A stretch of 64,000 nt of DNA from Citrifermentans bremense R1 (GCF_000426865.1 NZ_AUGE01000016.1:1-64000); one strand, 5' to 3'. Positions 47,217 to 57,396 are shown, counted from the first letter of the stretch. A program made the numbers and translations. Notes: generated by a model from the letters alone, not told the origin.

Positions 47217-47745
47217 CCGTCACCCCCCAGTCGTTGTAGTAGGCAATTTCATTCAAATCCTTGCGCGGGCGCTGTTTGGGATCCTGGTCGGGATACCCGA
47301 GCGGGGTCACGCCGATGACCCTGATACCGGCCGGAATGGCCAGCCCCGCCTTGATGGCGGGCTCATCATACCATCCCATCCAGCAGGTGCCAAGACCTAG
47401 GCCGTGCGCCGCGAGACAGATATGCTCGAAGGCGATGGCTGCGTCGGCCACGTAATACTCGATGCCATTCTCAAAGCCCGATTGAGCCGGGTCGGCGCAG
47501 ACGACGATCACCACCGGTGCCTGGGCCAGCGCCTTCTTCCCTGGATTATCGTCAGAAAAGCCATCCAGCAGCGCCTTTTTTCTCTCTGTCGAGTTCAGCA
47601 CCAGGAAGCGCCAGCACTGCATGTTCTTCCACGAAGGGGCGAGCCTGGCGGCATCCAGCACCTGCCCCACCTTCTCCCATTCGACCGGAGTGTCCTTGTA
47701 CTTCCGGATGCTCCTTCTGCCGTTGATTGCCTCAATTACGTCCAT
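47161..47745 (-). CDS. nitroreductase family protein
   Basis: A 194-residue FMN protein: MDVIEAINGRRSIRKYKDTP with the RRSIRKY FMN-phosphate site, DAARLAPSWKNMQCWRFLVL near 35, and GTCWMGWYDEPAIKAGLAIP with FMN contacts near 125. The substrate is unknown; reductants of this class act on quinones, flavins or nitro compounds. Its last 18 codons overlap the M24 gene, a long overlap suggesting an extended C terminus (DAEKAGIATENRQAATGT). Confidence 0.87.
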   Translation of the reverse strand: MDVIEAINGRRSIRKYKDTPVEWEKVGQVLDAARLAPSWKNMQCWRFLVLNSTERKKALLDGFSDDNPGKKALAQAPVVIVVCADPAQSGFENGIEYYVADAAIAFEHICLAAHGLGLGTCWMGWYDEPAIKAGLAIPAGIRVIGVTPLGYPDQDPKQRPRKDLNEIAYYNDWGVTDAEKAGIATENRQAATGT

Positions 47746-47844
47746 GCGTTCTCCTTGTCGGCATGTTGTTCACGAACGCCTCGGCGTTGGTTTGATCCGC
47801 CGTTATCCGCGTCATCCGCCAAATCCGCGTGCGATGCCGTTGGG

Positions 47845-50800
47845 CTACATGTTGCGCCGGTACTCCCCCCCCACCTGGTAGAGCGCGCGGGTGATCTGCC
47901 CCAAGGACGCGACCTTGACCGTCTCCATCAGCTCCCCGAAGATGTTGCCGCCGGAGACGGCGACCTCCTGGAGGCGCTTAAGTGCGAGCGGCGCCTTTTC
48001 CTTGTTCCGCTCCTGGAAGTCGCGCAGGTTCTTGATCTGCTGTTCCTTCTCCTCGTGGGTTGCGCGCGCCAGCTCTCCCGGTACCTGGTACCCCTCCTCC
48101 CCGGCGCGGGGATTGAGGAAGGTGTTGACCCCGACGATGGGGAGCTCGCCGGAGTGCTTTTTGTGCTCGTAAAGCATCGATTCGTCCTGGATCTTGCTCC
48201 GCTGGTACTGGGTCTCCATGGCACCCAGCACCCCTCCGCGCTGGTCGATCTTCTCGAACTCGGCGAGCACCGCCTCCTCCACCAGGTCGGTCAGCTCGTC
48301 GATGATGAACGCGCCCTGGAGCGGGTTCTCGTTCCTGGCAAGCCCCAGTTCCTTGGTGATGATCATCTGTACCGCCATGGCCCTGCGCACCGACTCCTCG
48401 GTGGGGGTCGTCACCGCCTCGTCGTAGGCGTTGGTGTGCAGCGAGTTGCAGTTGTCGTAGATGGCCATGAGCGCCTGCAGCGTGGTGCGGATGTCGTTGA
48501 AGTCCATCTCCTGCGCGTGCAGCGAACGGCCGCTGGTCTGGATGTGGTACTTGAGCTTCTGGCTCCGCTCGTTGGCGCCGTACTTCTCCCGCATCACCAC
48601 CGCCCAGATCCTGCGCGCCACCCGCCCTATAACCGTGTATTCCGGATCGAGTCCGTTGGAGAAGAAGTAGGAGAGATTAGGCGCGAAGTCGTCGATGTGC
48701 ATCCCGCGCGAGAGGTAATACTCGACGTAGGTGAAACCGTTGGAGAGGGTGAAGGCGAGCTGCGAGATGGGGTTCGCCCCCGCTTCGGCTATGTGGTAGC
48801 CGCTGATGGAAACGGAGTAGTAATTTCTCACCTGTTGCTCGATGAAGTACTGCTGGATGTCCCCCATCATCTTCAGGGCGAACTCGGTGGAGAAGATGCA
48901 GGTGTTCTGCCCCTGGTCCTCCTTGAGGATGTCCGCCTGCACCGTGCCGCGTACGGTCTGCAGGGTGCAGGACTTTATCTCCTGGTACTCCGGCGCCGAC
49001 GGCTCGCGCCCCTTTTCCTTCCTGAACATCTCCACCTGCTGCTCGATGGCGGCGTTGAAGAACATGGCAAGCATCATCGGCGCGGGGCCGTTGATGGTGA
49101 TGGAAACGCTGGTGTAAGGGGCGCAGAGGTCGAATCCGGCGTAGAGCTTCTGCACGTCCTCGACGGTGCAGACCGAGACACCGCTCTCCCCCACCTTGCC
49201 GTAGACGTCGGGCGGGTAGTCCGGGTCCTCGCCGTAGAGGGTCACGCTGTCGAAGGCGGTCGAAAGCCTCTTGGCGCCGTCGTCCTGGCAAAGGTAATGG
49301 AAACGGCGGTTGGTTCGCTCCGGGGTCCCCTCGCCGGCAAACTGGCGCTTCGGATCCTCCTCCGCCCTTTTAAAGGGGAACACCCCCGCGGTGTAGGGGA
49401 AGTACCCGGGTAAGTTCTCCTTCAGGCTCCACTTGACGATCTCCCCCCATTCCTCGTAATCCGGAACGCAGACCCTGGGGATGCGGGAGCCGGAGAGGGA
49501 GGTGGTGAAAAGCTCGGTCCTTATTTCCTTGTCGCGCACCCGGGTCACCAGCGCATCCAGCTTGTAGCTCGCCTTCAGCTCAGGCCACCCCTCGACGATG
49601 CGCCTGGGCTCCTCCTGCAGCTCCGCATCCGTGCTCTGAATCAGCCGGTCCAGCTCCGCTTGCGCCGCCTCACCCTGTACCTGCGCCCTTGCCCCCTTGA
49701 GCTGGAACAGGCTCCGCGCGACTTTCGACTGGCTCTCCACGTTCTTTCGGTAGCTGCGCGCCGTCTGTACGATCTCCCCCAGGTAATGGATCCGGTCCGG
49801 CGGGATGATGTACTGCTTCAGGCTGTCCCCTTCGGGTGCGCTCAATTGCGAGCGCCACTTGAGCTCCTTCTTCTCGTTGAAGCGGTTCAGGACGGCGAGA
49901 TAGAGGACGTTGGTGCCGGGATCGTTGAACTGCGAGGCGATGGTGCCGAAGATCGGGAGCTCCTCGTCAGTCACCTCGAAGAGGTTTCGGTTGCGGCGGT
50001 ACTGCTTGCGGACGTTTCTAAGCGCGTCCTCGGCCCCTTTCCTTTCGAACTTGTTGAGCGCGACCACGTCGGCGAAGTCGAGCATGTCGATCTTCTCCAG
50101 CTGCGTCGGCGCTCCGAACTCGCAGGTCATGACGTAGAGCGAGACGTCGCAGATCTCGACCACCCCCGCATCCCCCTGGCCGATCCCGGAGGTCTCCACG
50201 ATGATCAGGTCGAACCCTGCCGCGCGCACCACGTCGATGGCGTCGCTTATGGCGGCGGAGAGCTCCGAGCGGGAGTCGCGCGTGGCGAGCGAGCGCATGT
50301 AGACCCGGTCCGTGTTGATGGAGTTCATCCTGATGCGGTCGCCCAGAAGTGCCCCGCCGGTCCGCTGGCGCGAAGGGTCGACGGCGAGGATGGCCACGCT
50401 TTTCTCCGGGAAGTCCCTGATGAAGCGGCGCACCAGCTCGTCGGTGAGCGAGCTCTTGCCGGCGCCGCCGGTCCCCGTGATGCCCAGCGTCGGAACCTCC
50501 CGCCCCATTCCGCGGATGGTATCGCGCACCAGCCCATACCCCTCGTTATGATCGTGGACCGCCTGCTCGGCAAGTGTGATCAGGGCGTTCACGGCGCGCA
50601 CATCCCGCCCCTTGAGCCGCTCGATCTCCGCTTGCAGGTCGCGCTCCACGTGAAAGTCGCAAAGCTCCAGCATATGGTTGATCATCCCCTGCAGCCCCAT
50701 GCGGCGGCCGTCCTCGGGGGAGAAGATCTTGCTGACCCCGTAGCTCTCGATCTCCTTTATCTCTTCCGGGACGATGACCCCGCCCCCTCCGCCGAAAACC

Positions 50801-51093
50801 TTTACCTGCTCCGCGCCCCGCTCCTTCAGCAGATCTCGGATGTACTTGAAGAAGGGGACGTGTCCCCCCTGGTAACAGCTGACCGCGATCCCTTGGGCGT
50901 CCTCCTGGATGGCGGCGCTGACGATCGCCTCCACGGAGCGGTTGTGCCCCAGGTGGATCACCTCGGCCCCCGAGGCCTGGAGCATCCGTCGGATGATGTT
51001 GGTGGAAGCGTCATGGCCGTCGAAGAGGCTCGTGGCCGTGACGAAACGGATCTTGTTCTTGGATTTGTAGGGTGCCGCGGCTGCGGTGTGCAT
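47845..51093 (-). CDS. icmF: fused isobutyryl-CoA mutase IcmF
   Basis: A 1082-residue adenosylcobalamin-dependent mutase interconverting isobutyryl- and n-butyryl-CoA; some homologues act on pivalyl-CoA. The B12-binding domain is at about 15-150, with the base-off motif [13 protein letters not shown] and a Gly-rich loop. The MeaI-type G-protein chaperone is at about 180-420, with Walker [10 protein letters not shown] near 210 and NKFE near 338. The mutase TIM barrel is at about 540-1080, with [20 protein letters not shown] and [15 protein letters not shown]. The fusion order is the IcmF hallmark. Adenosylation would come from cobO nearby. Confidence 0.94.
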   Translation of the reverse strand: MHTAAAAPYKSKNKIRFVTATSLFDGHDASTNIIRRMLQASGAEVIHLGHNRSVEAIVSAAIQEDAQGIAVSCYQGGHVPFFKYIRDLLKERGAEQVKVFGGGGGVIVPEEIKEIESYGVSKIFSPEDGRRMGLQGMINHMLELCDFHVERDLQAEIERLKGRDVRAVNALITLAEQAVHDHNEGYGLVRDTIRGMGREVPTLGITGTGGAGKSSLTDELVRRFIRDFPEKSVAILAVDPSRQRTGGALLGDRIRMNSINTDRVYMRSLATRDSRSELSAAISDAIDVVRAAGFDLIIVETSGIGQGDAGVVEICDVSLYVMTCEFGAPTQLEKIDMLDFADVVALNKFERKGAEDALRNVRKQYRRNRNLFEVTDEELPIFGTIASQFNDPGTNVLYLAVLNRFNEKKELKWRSQLSAPEGDSLKQYIIPPDRIHYLGEIVQTARSYRKNVESQSKVARSLFQLKGARAQVQGEAAQAELDRLIQSTDAELQEEPRRIVEGWPELKASYKLDALVTRVRDKEIRTELFTTSLSGSRIPRVCVPDYEEWGEIVKWSLKENLPGYFPYTAGVFPFKRAEEDPKRQFAGEGTPERTNRRFHYLCQDDGAKRLSTAFDSVTLYGEDPDYPPDVYGKVGESGVSVCTVEDVQKLYAGFDLCAPYTSVSITINGPAPMMLAMFFNAAIEQQVEMFRKEKGREPSAPEYQEIKSCTLQTVRGTVQADILKEDQGQNTCIFSTEFALKMMGDIQQYFIEQQVRNYYSVSISGYHIAEAGANPISQLAFTLSNGFTYVEYYLSRGMHIDDFAPNLSYFFSNGLDPEYTVIGRVARRIWAVVMREKYGANERSQKLKYHIQTSGRSLHAQEMDFNDIRTTLQALMAIYDNCNSLHTNAYDEAVTTPTEESVRRAMAVQMIITKELGLARNENPLQGAFIIDELTDLVEEAVLAEFEKIDQRGGVLGAMETQYQRSKIQDESMLYEHKKHSGELPIVGVNTFLNPRAGEEGYQVPGELARATHEEKEQQIKNLRDFQERNKEKAPLALKRLQEVAVSGGNIFGELMETVKVASLGQITRALYQVGGEYRRNM

Positions 51094-51130
51094 GGTGTCT
51101 CTCCTTTTCGTTTGAATCTTTCCGAGCGCC

Positions 51131-51703
51131 TCAGGGCTTCAGGGTGAACTCCCAGGCGCACCAGAACTCCTCAGGATGCTCGTCCGGCGGGCAGGCGATG
51201 CATCTCGTATGAATCCGCGGGTCGATGGTGCTGGCGAAGCCGGAGTATTCGACGATACCGACGGATTTGCAGGGATGGTCCGGGAGCCCCTTGCGCTTTC
51301 TGGCCGACTGGACCCGGCAGTCGATCATGCGGAAGACGGCCTGGGTCTCCGTCACCTCCAGGCATTGCTGCAGGTTGAGCCGGGCGTAAAAACGGTGCTT
51401 CAGGCACTCCACCAGTGCGGGAATCCCCCCGCCCGGTTTCAGCCCCAGCCGCTCCATGATCCGCTTGGCCTCGATGACGGTGAAGAGCCTCCAGGCGTCG
51501 GTGTCGATATCGACCGCCACGTCCATGCCGAATTTCTTTTCCAGCGACTGGAACCAGACCCCGTCATGGGCCAGCCAGTTTTTGGCGTCGTCGGTGATTA
51601 TCCGGACCAGTTCCTCCTTGCTGAGCGAGTAAAGGAGCTGGATCCCCTCGTCGCCGGCAGCGTTTTCCGGTTCCGTTTTCTGCAAAGCGGTTTGCGTCGT
51701 CAT
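51131..51703 (-). CDS. cytosolic protein of unknown function preceding icmF
   Basis: A 190-residue protein with helices in the first half ([20 protein letters not shown] and [19 protein letters not shown]) and a cysteine-rich end ([20 protein letters not shown], then [20 protein letters not shown]). The C-terminal C-x2-C-x-D-x2-P pattern resembles DUF6125/ATC-hydrolase-like proteins from memory. GGAGG five bases before the ATG at 51703 sets the start. It lies 37 bases from icmF on the same strand and could assist or regulate the mutase. Confidence 0.68.
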   Translation of the reverse strand: MTTQTALQKTEPENAAGDEGIQLLYSLSKEELVRIITDDAKNWLAHDGVWFQSLEKKFGMDVAVDIDTDAWRLFTVIEAKRIMERLGLKPGGGIPALVECLKHRFYARLNLQQCLEVTETQAVFRMIDCRVQSARKRKGLPDHPCKSVGIVEYSGFASTIDPRIHTRCIACPPDEHPEEFWCAWEFTLKP

Positions 51704-51719
51704 GATCACCTCCTGGTGT

Positions 51720-51845
51720 TTTTTCTCCTTCCACCGGAGGGGGGAGGCCGGGAGGGGGGAAGAGGGGACTGGCTCCGCCAGGTGCCTGTCCCCCTTGAGC
51801 GCATGATACCCCCTCCCTGGCCCTCCCCCTCCGGGGGCGGGAAGT
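51720..51845. repeat. C/G-rich intergenic repeat between ActP and the icmF pair
   Basis: Runs such as CCGGAGGGGG, GGGAGGGGGG, CCCCCTCCCTGG and CCCCCTCCGGGGG give several possible hairpins and resemble the REP-like elements elsewhere in the window. No ORF is present. Confidence 0.5.
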
Positions 51846-51847
51846 TG

Positions 51848-53833
51848 CTAGTGATCTGTCGCCTTGGCTATCCCAAGCCCGGTGTTCTGCCGCACGTCGA
51901 TCTCGGCGAACATGTCTTCGGCGCGGCGGTCGCGGAACAGGAGGCAGCCGAATACGGCGGCCAGGAATCCGAGCGGCACCGAGACGATCCCCGGGTTTTT
52001 CAGCGGGAATATCGGCTTATCGAGCCCGACCATGGAGCTGCCATCCTTGTTCTTCTCATATTCCACCCGGGACTTCTCCAGGGTCTTCAGCTCCTTGTCC
52101 GCCAGCGCCACGCCCGTTGCCTGCTTCTTTTCCAGGGTGTCGACGATCTTCTTAGCGTCGGCCGCAACTTTCTTGGGATAGGTCATTACCGGCGACACCA
52201 TCACCAGCGCGAGGGCGGTAACGGTCCCGACCACGAGGCCGGAAACGATCCCCGCGGTGTTGAACTTCTTCCAGAACAGCGAGAGCATGACCACCGGGAA
52301 GTTCCCGGAGGCGGCGACCGCGAAGGCGAGCGCCACCAGGGCGACCACGTTCTCCTTCTCGGCGGCAAGGCCCATCAGGATCGCGGAGGTGCCGACGAAC
52401 AGGGAGGTGATGCGCGCCACCTTCACCTGCAGATGCTGGTCCGCCTTGCCGTCCTTGATGATGTTCACGTAGACGTCGTGCGCGATTGCCGCGGAGGCTG
52501 CGAGCACGAGACCGGAGACGACGGCGAGGATGGTGGCGAAGGCCACGGCGCAGATGAAGGCAAGAAAGACGTCTCCGCCGAGGCTCCCGGCGCCACCACC
52601 CATGTGCTGCGCCAATAAGAGCGTCGCCATGTTCCCACCTTTGTCCACCGCCAGGATGCCCTGGGGGGTCAGGTAGAGTGCTGCGCCGAAGCCGATGATG
52701 CTGATCATGAAGAAGAAGCTGGAGTTAAGGAAAAGGGCGATGATGATCGACTTGCGCGCCTCTTTGGCGCTGGGTACGGTGAAAAAGCGCATCAGGATGT
52801 GCGGCAGGCCGGCGGCGCCAAGCGCCCAGGCGATACCGAGCGAGATCTGGTCCAGCGGGCTTTTCAGGAAGAGCCCCGGCTCCAGGAAGCGCTGGCCGTA
52901 ATCCATCCCCGCCTTGGGAATGGCGTCCTTCAGCACGTTCAGCCTGACGTGATCCTGGATGGCCGGGTTGTTCACGATGTCGGTGAAGAAGGAGACCGGG
53001 TTGAAGCCCGCCTTCGCAGCGACCAGGATGCACAAAAGCGTGGTCGCCCCCATCAGGAGGGAGGCCTTGATGATCTGCACCCAGGTGGTGGCCTTCATGC
53101 CGCCGAAGACGACGTAGGCGACCATGAGCGCGCCCACCCCGATGACCGAGACGCGGTAAGGGATCCCGATCAGCATCTGCATCAGCTTTCCGGCGCCGAC
53201 CATCTGCGCGATCAGGTAGAAGATCGAGACGGTGACGGTGGAGAGCGCCGCTACGCCGCGCACCACCTTGGGAGACGACCTGAAGGAGAGGATGTCGCCC
53301 AGCGTGTACTTGCCGGCGTTGCGGCAGGGCTCGGCGATGACCAGCAGGATGGCGATGAAGGAGAACATCGGCCCCACCGCGTACATGAAGCCGTCGATGC
53401 CGTAGAGCGAGATGAGCCCCGACATGCCGAGGAAAGAGGCGGCCGACATGTAGTCGCCGGCTATGGCCCAGCCGTTTTGGAGGCCGGTGATCCCTCCGCC
53501 TGCGGTGTAGAAGTCGGCGGCGGTCTGCGTCTTCTTCGCGGCCCAGACCACCACCCCCATGGTGATGGCGATGATGAGCGCGAACATGCCGATGGTGATG
53601 CCGCGGTTGGGGGTCACCTTGGCCGGCTGGGTGTCCGCGCCCTTGGCCGGAGCGGCCTTGGCTGCGGTGGGCGCTGCCGCGGTGGCGGCTGCAGGCGCAA
53701 CTGTTGCCGCAGGCGCTGCTATTGCCGGTGTCTGCGGTGCGGCGGTGCCGACCGAGGCTGCGACTGCGAGGGGAGCGGCGGCGCAAACGGAGAACGTAAG
53801 AGCGAGCGTTATGGCGGCGATTCTTTTTTTCAT
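51848..53833 (-). CDS. actP: sodium:solute (acetate) symporter, ActP-like
   Basis: A 661-residue SSS-family transporter for acetate or another short carboxylate. It has a cleavable-looking signal (MKKRIAAITLALTFSVCAAA), then an Ala/Pro/Thr-rich periplasmic stretch of about 50 residues and about 13 membrane helices. Family text includes FYTAGGGITGLQNGWAIAGD and YMSAASFLGMSGLISLYG near 130-150. A hydrophilic insertion (about residues 565-615) with ADAKKIVDTLEKKQATG precedes the last helix. The ATG at 53833 follows AAAGGAGGGG. DUF485 lies just upstream, as in yjcH-actP. Confidence 0.88.
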   Translation of the reverse strand: MKKRIAAITLALTFSVCAAAPLAVAASVGTAAPQTPAIAAPAATVAPAAATAAAPTAAKAAPAKGADTQPAKVTPNRGITIGMFALIIAITMGVVVWAAKKTQTAADFYTAGGGITGLQNGWAIAGDYMSAASFLGMSGLISLYGIDGFMYAVGPMFSFIAILLVIAEPCRNAGKYTLGDILSFRSSPKVVRGVAALSTVTVSIFYLIAQMVGAGKLMQMLIGIPYRVSVIGVGALMVAYVVFGGMKATTWVQIIKASLLMGATTLLCILVAAKAGFNPVSFFTDIVNNPAIQDHVRLNVLKDAIPKAGMDYGQRFLEPGLFLKSPLDQISLGIAWALGAAGLPHILMRFFTVPSAKEARKSIIIALFLNSSFFFMISIIGFGAALYLTPQGILAVDKGGNMATLLLAQHMGGGAGSLGGDVFLAFICAVAFATILAVVSGLVLAASAAIAHDVYVNIIKDGKADQHLQVKVARITSLFVGTSAILMGLAAEKENVVALVALAFAVAASGNFPVVMLSLFWKKFNTAGIVSGLVVGTVTALALVMVSPVMTYPKKVAADAKKIVDTLEKKQATGVALADKELKTLEKSRVEYEKNKDGSSMVGLDKPIFPLKNPGIVSVPLGFLAAVFGCLLFRDRRAEDMFAEIDVRQNTGLGIAKATDH

Positions 53834-53846
53834 GCTGTCCCCTCCT

Positions 53847-54155
53847 TTAATTAAGCACGTCAAGCAGCTGCTTGGTCAGCCGGTCGAAATCCTTGTTGGC
53901 GACGTGGGCGTAATAGGCCGCGACGCCGATGGCAACCACGAACTGGGAGAGGATGAAGAGGTAGCCGAAATTGATGGGTCCGATCACCTTGATCCGGAAC
54001 GCTTCCGGAAAATATCCTGAGATGACCGGGAGGAGCAGGTAGTAAATGGTCGAGATGATCCACCAGCTGAAGAGGAAACTCCTCTTCTTGTTCTTCAGTT
54101 CCAGAAACTTGCTGTTGTTCGCTATCTTTTCCCAGTCGTAACTCGTTTCCGCCAT
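53847..54155 (-). CDS. DUF485 (YjcH-like) membrane protein
   Basis: A 102-residue protein with two membrane helices (about 28-48, and 64-85) flanked by charged ends: FLELKNKKRSFLFSWWIIST, then FGYLFILSQFVVAIGVAAYY. YjcH-like proteins are regularly encoded immediately before ActP symporters. They may help their assembly or activity, but the role is not established. The ribosome-binding site is AAGGAGGAG; the stop lies 13 bases from actP. Confidence 0.88.
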   Translation of the reverse strand: MAETSYDWEKIANNSKFLELKNKKRSFLFSWWIISTIYYLLLPVISGYFPEAFRIKVIGPINFGYLFILSQFVVAIGVAAYYAHVANKDFDRLTKQLLDVLN

Positions 54156-54195
54156 GGCTCTCCTCCTTGGTTAAGGTTTGACACATCCCCCTACA

Positions 54196-54960
54196 TCACG
54201 GCCTTGCATAGCCGAATTTCATGGAAAGCAGCTCGCCGCTTAAAAGCAGCGAGGGTATGATCTCTTCTTCCAGCCGGGAACCCAAAAGCCGTACCGACGG
54301 CCCCAAAAGGGTGAGCGCGCCGACCACCTTGCCGGCATAGTCCCTTACCGCGACGGCCACGGTAATGACCCCCTCACCCATGCCACCGCAGTCGACGGCG
54401 ACTCCCTTTTCCCTGATCGACTCCAGTTCGCGCCGCAAATCGGCCAGGTCCGGAAAGGCCGACCGGCCGCGGCGCCAGCTCTTGCCGATCTTTTCCAATA
54501 GGTCCCAGGAATCTATGGCGCGCATCACCTTGCCGGCGGCGTTGTTGAAGAAGGGAAACCTCCTCCCCACCAGCGGCTCGCCCTTCCCCCCGGCCTCGAC
54601 GCAGGCCACGTCGACGAAAAGCACCTCCTCTCCTTTCAGGATGGCCATGTACACCGCCTCTTTGTGCCTTCGCGCCAGGCTTTCCATGACCGGGCGCACT
54701 TCCCGCACGATGCTGCCGTAAAGCGCCTCCACCTTTCCCCGGGAGTGCCCTTTGTCCGCCTTCGGCAAGAGCCTCTTCCCCGCCTCCTGCTGCTCCAGGC
54801 TTTCCAAAAGGCGCCTGGTCCGATACCTGCTGATACCGACTCTCCGCGCGAGCGCGGAGAGGGAGCACTCTTTTCCCTCGATGGCGAGCGCCTCCAGAAG
54901 CTCCACGGCCTTTTCCATCCGCTGCGGCGGGTTTCCCCCTTTGGACCGCTTTTTTTTCAT
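54196..54960 (-). CDS. IclR-family transcriptional regulator
   Basis: A 254-residue regulator. The N-terminal winged helix-turn-helix (VELLEALAIEGKECSLSALA, then RRVGISRYRTRRLLESLEQQ) is at about residues 17-70. The C-terminal GAF-like effector domain has EAVYMAILKGEEVLFVDVAC near 110 and VITVAVAVRDYAGKVVGALT near 205. It probably controls the neighbouring CoA-transferase and symporter genes, although its operators are not identified. It lies 19 bases after the CoA-transferase gene in the same direction. Confidence 0.87.
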   Translation of the reverse strand: MKKKRSKGGNPPQRMEKAVELLEALAIEGKECSLSALARRVGISRYRTRRLLESLEQQEAGKRLLPKADKGHSRGKVEALYGSIVREVRPVMESLARRHKEAVYMAILKGEEVLFVDVACVEAGGKGEPLVGRRFPFFNNAAGKVMRAIDSWDLLEKIGKSWRRGRSAFPDLADLRRELESIREKGVAVDCGGMGEGVITVAVAVRDYAGKVVGALTLLGPSVRLLGSRLEEEIIPSLLLSGELLSMKFGYARP

Positions 54961-54979
54961 GGTTTCCCCCCGCGAGCAC

Positions 54980-56539
54980 CTAGTCCCAGTTGGGGATCTT
55001 CATGGTCCCCTTTTCCGCCAGGCTCTGCTGCATCTTGAAGACCTTGAAGAGCATGTGGGGCTCGTGCCCGACGTTTTGCTCGAAGCACTCCCGCTGCGCC
55101 CGCTCGTAGTATTCCTGCATGATCGGCTTGTACTCGGGGTGCACGCATTTGGAGATGATCTGCTGCGCCCGCTCTCTCGGGCAGAGCCCGCGCAGGTCGG
55201 CGAGCCCCTGCTCGGTCACCAGCACATCGAGGTCATGCTCGGTATGGTCGACGTGGGGGACCATGGGGACCACGCAGGTAATGCCGTTCGCGTCGCTCTT
55301 CGAGGGCCGGGTGGAGGGGGTGTGCATGATGGAGAGGTAGGCGTTTCTCAGGAAGTCCCCGGAGCCGCCGATGCCGTTGATCATCCTGGTGCCGCCCACC
55401 AGTGTCGAGTTGGCGTGGCCGTAGATGTCGAACTCCACCGGGGTGTTCATGGCGATCACCCCCAGGCGGCGGATCGGCTCGGGGTTGTTGCTGATCTGCA
55501 TGGGGCGCAGCACCACCTTGCCGGTGTAGAAATCCCAGTTGTCGTAGAGGCGCTGGAAGCCACCCTCGGACAGCGAGAGCGAGGTGGAGGAGGCGAAGTC
55601 GAGCTTGCCGGAGTCGAAGAAGTCCAGCATGGTGTCCTGGATCACCTCGGTCCAGACCTGTACCTTGCTGAACGGTCCCTGCACCAGCCCCCCCACCACA
55701 GCGTTGGCGATGTTGCCGACCCCCGACTGCAGCGGGAGCAGGTTTTTAGGCAGGCGCCCCGCCTTCACCTCGAACTGGAAGAAGTCGATGATATGCGCCG
55801 CGATCTGCTCCGACACGGCGTCGGGAGCGCTGAGGGCGCGCCCGCGGTCGGGCTTTTTGGATTCCACGATGGCGATGATCTTGTCCGGATCGCACGGGAC
55901 GTACGGGGAGCCGATCCGGTCGTCGACGCGGCTGATCAGGTACGGTTTCTTGTAGGGAGGGCGCTCGGTCATAACGATGTCGTGGAGCCCCTCGAAGGAT
56001 GGGATCGCCGTGTTGATCTCGATGATGAGCCGGTCCGAGTGCTGGATCACCTCGGTGGCGCAGCCGATGGAGCCGCCGAGGATGATGGAGCCGTCTTCGG
56101 TGATGCCGCTTGCTTCGATGAGCCCGAGATCGAACCCCCCTCCCCTTTCCTTGGTGTAGAAGCCGTAGGCGAGATCCTGGGCGTAGAGCGAGAGGTGCTT
56201 GTCTCCCATGCGCACGCCGCCGTTGTTCACCTGCTTTTGCACCACCTTCCCGGTCTGGTAGGGCCAGCGCTTGTCGGTCATGGAGAGCGATGCCCAGCGG
56301 TCCTCGATCTCGGCGCCGATGGAAGCGCCGATGAAGAGGTTGAAGCGCATCTTCCCCTGCAGGTTGTTTTTCTCTACGTAGTCCGCCAGCGCCTCGGGCA
56401 CCACCTTGGGATAGCCGACCGGCGTGAACCCGGACCACCCAAGGTCCATGCCGTTTTTGAAGAACGGGATGGTATCCTCGGCGCTCATGATCCTTTGGTG
56501 CAGACTCTTCTTCCTGATCCTCTGCTGCAGCTCGCTCAT
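54980..56539 (-). CDS. succinyl-CoA:acetate CoA-transferase (acetyl-CoA hydrolase/transferase family)
   Basis: A 519-residue protein of the Cat1/AarC/Ato type. It swaps CoA between succinyl-CoA and acetate, activating acetate without ATP. The catalytic Glu is predicted in VWTEVIQDTMLDFFDSGKLD near residue 300, and the CoA glycine loop is LQSGVGNIANAVVGGLV near 275. GIGGSGDFLRNAYLSIMHTP near 395 closes the family pattern. The ribosome-binding site is GGAGG. Context with ActP, DUF485 and IclR strongly supports acetate uptake and activation. Confidence 0.9.
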   Translation of the reverse strand: MSELQQRIRKKSLHQRIMSAEDTIPFFKNGMDLGWSGFTPVGYPKVVPEALADYVEKNNLQGKMRFNLFIGASIGAEIEDRWASLSMTDKRWPYQTGKVVQKQVNNGGVRMGDKHLSLYAQDLAYGFYTKERGGGFDLGLIEASGITEDGSIILGGSIGCATEVIQHSDRLIIEINTAIPSFEGLHDIVMTERPPYKKPYLISRVDDRIGSPYVPCDPDKIIAIVESKKPDRGRALSAPDAVSEQIAAHIIDFFQFEVKAGRLPKNLLPLQSGVGNIANAVVGGLVQGPFSKVQVWTEVIQDTMLDFFDSGKLDFASSTSLSLSEGGFQRLYDNWDFYTGKVVLRPMQISNNPEPIRRLGVIAMNTPVEFDIYGHANSTLVGGTRMINGIGGSGDFLRNAYLSIMHTPSTRPSKSDANGITCVVPMVPHVDHTEHDLDVLVTEQGLADLRGLCPRERAQQIISKCVHPEYKPIMQEYYERAQRECFEQNVGHEPHMLFKVFKMQQSLAEKGTMKIPNWD

Positions 56540-56740
56540 TTAAACCTCCGTTTTGATATCCCTGCCATAAGTCATGCCCCGGGCGGTTCATGTTCCAAGG
56601 GGCAGCTCCAATCGGGCAACAGTGGCGGCGGCTAAGGAAAAACGCCCTGTCTTTGCGGCAGGGGGCCCTCGACGCCATTCAGCTGATAAATCATGAGGAA
56701 AGGAGGTACGGGAAGTCGGGACAGGATCGGATGTGGGAAT

Positions 56741-56769
56741 AAAATATCTATCCTTTACGTTCATGTCAA
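56741..56769 (-). promoter_or_regulatory. promoter with LiuR-like operator for the CoA-transferase/acetate operon
   Basis: On the minus strand, TTGACA (56769-56764) and TATTTT (56746-56741) are spaced by 17. The plus-strand motif TTTACGTTCATGTCAA (56754-56769) matches that at 45795-45810 in 15 of 16 positions, including the same overlap with the -35. Confidence 0.7.
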
Positions 56770-56859
56770 GCACAAATAAAACAACTTTATAATATGTGGT
56801 CAAATTCGAAGCAATCGGGGAGCAACCTCCCGTTTTAGGGAACCGTTCTGCATACTCTG

Positions 56860-56888
56860 TTGACAAAACTGAAGGGATGGTCTAAAAG
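56860..56888 (+). promoter_or_regulatory. promoter of the MerR-family regulator gene
   Basis: TTGACA at 56860-56865 and TAAAAG at 56883-56888 are separated by 17 bases. The expected transcript start, near 56895, precedes the operator-like motif. Confidence 0.5.
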
Positions 56889-56901
56889 TGGGCCTCAGAA
56901 C

Positions 56902-56917
56902 TTTACGTAAAGGTAAA
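56902..56917 (+). promoter_or_regulatory. operator-like palindrome at merR start
   Basis: TTTACGTAAAGGTAAA reads identically at 12 of 16 positions when reverse-complemented. It overlaps the ribosome-binding site (AAGG at 56910-56913), just before the ATG at 56920, so binding would repress the gene itself. Confidence 0.6.
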
Positions 56918-56919
56918 CC

Positions 56920-57324
56920 ATGAACCAATTGAGGCAGGGCGAGACGGCGGTTGGGATAGGAGACCTGGCGAAAGAGTACGGGCTGACCACCAGGACTCTG
57001 CGCTACTGGGAAGAAGTGGGAATCATAGAATCGCTGCAGCGGCAGGACGGCGCCACTCGTGAATTCACCCCCTATTACTTCAGAAGGATCAAATTCATTT
57101 TGCGGCTGAAGGAGCTGGGACTAAGCATCCGCGAGATGCAGGACCTTTATCTCGCCTATGGCGAGGCGAAGAGCACCCAGAGGATGATCCCGCGTCTGAT
57201 CGAGATTTTGGACCAGCACATCGACAAGGTGGATGGGAAAATGGCGCAGCTGGCTTCGCTTCGGAAGGAAATCGTGGAATACCGGCAAAAGATGCTGACG
57301 CGCCTTGCGCCGGAATGGAGCTGA
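56920..57324 (+). CDS. MerR-family transcriptional regulator, LiuR-like
   Basis: A 134-residue regulator with the DNA-binding head at residues 12-80 (GIGDLAKEYGLTTRTLRYWE, then EVGIIESLQRQDGATREFTP). A dimerisation coiled coil follows (LIEILDQHIDKVDGKMAQLA). No cysteines are present, so it is not a metal sensor. Its size and head resemble LiuR-type MerR regulators of acyl-CoA and branched-chain catabolism. It is divergent from the CoA-transferase operon and carries a matching motif in its own leader, so autoregulation is likely. Confidence 0.82.
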   Translation: MNQLRQGETAVGIGDLAKEYGLTTRTLRYWEEVGIIESLQRQDGATREFTPYYFRRIKFILRLKELGLSIREMQDLYLAYGEAKSTQRMIPRLIEILDQHIDKVDGKMAQLASLRKEIVEYRQKMLTRLAPEWS

Positions 57325-57396
57325 TGAGAGGGGTGTAGGGGACGGCAGCGACCGCTCGGGAAAAGGGTTGCGGAAGGCTCCCTTTGCCGCCCGCCG

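Noticed and set aside
56588-56866. Minus-strand 92-codon ORF upstream of the CoA-transferase
   Set aside because: It covers the promoter and operator, lacks a ribosome-binding site and shows no domain.
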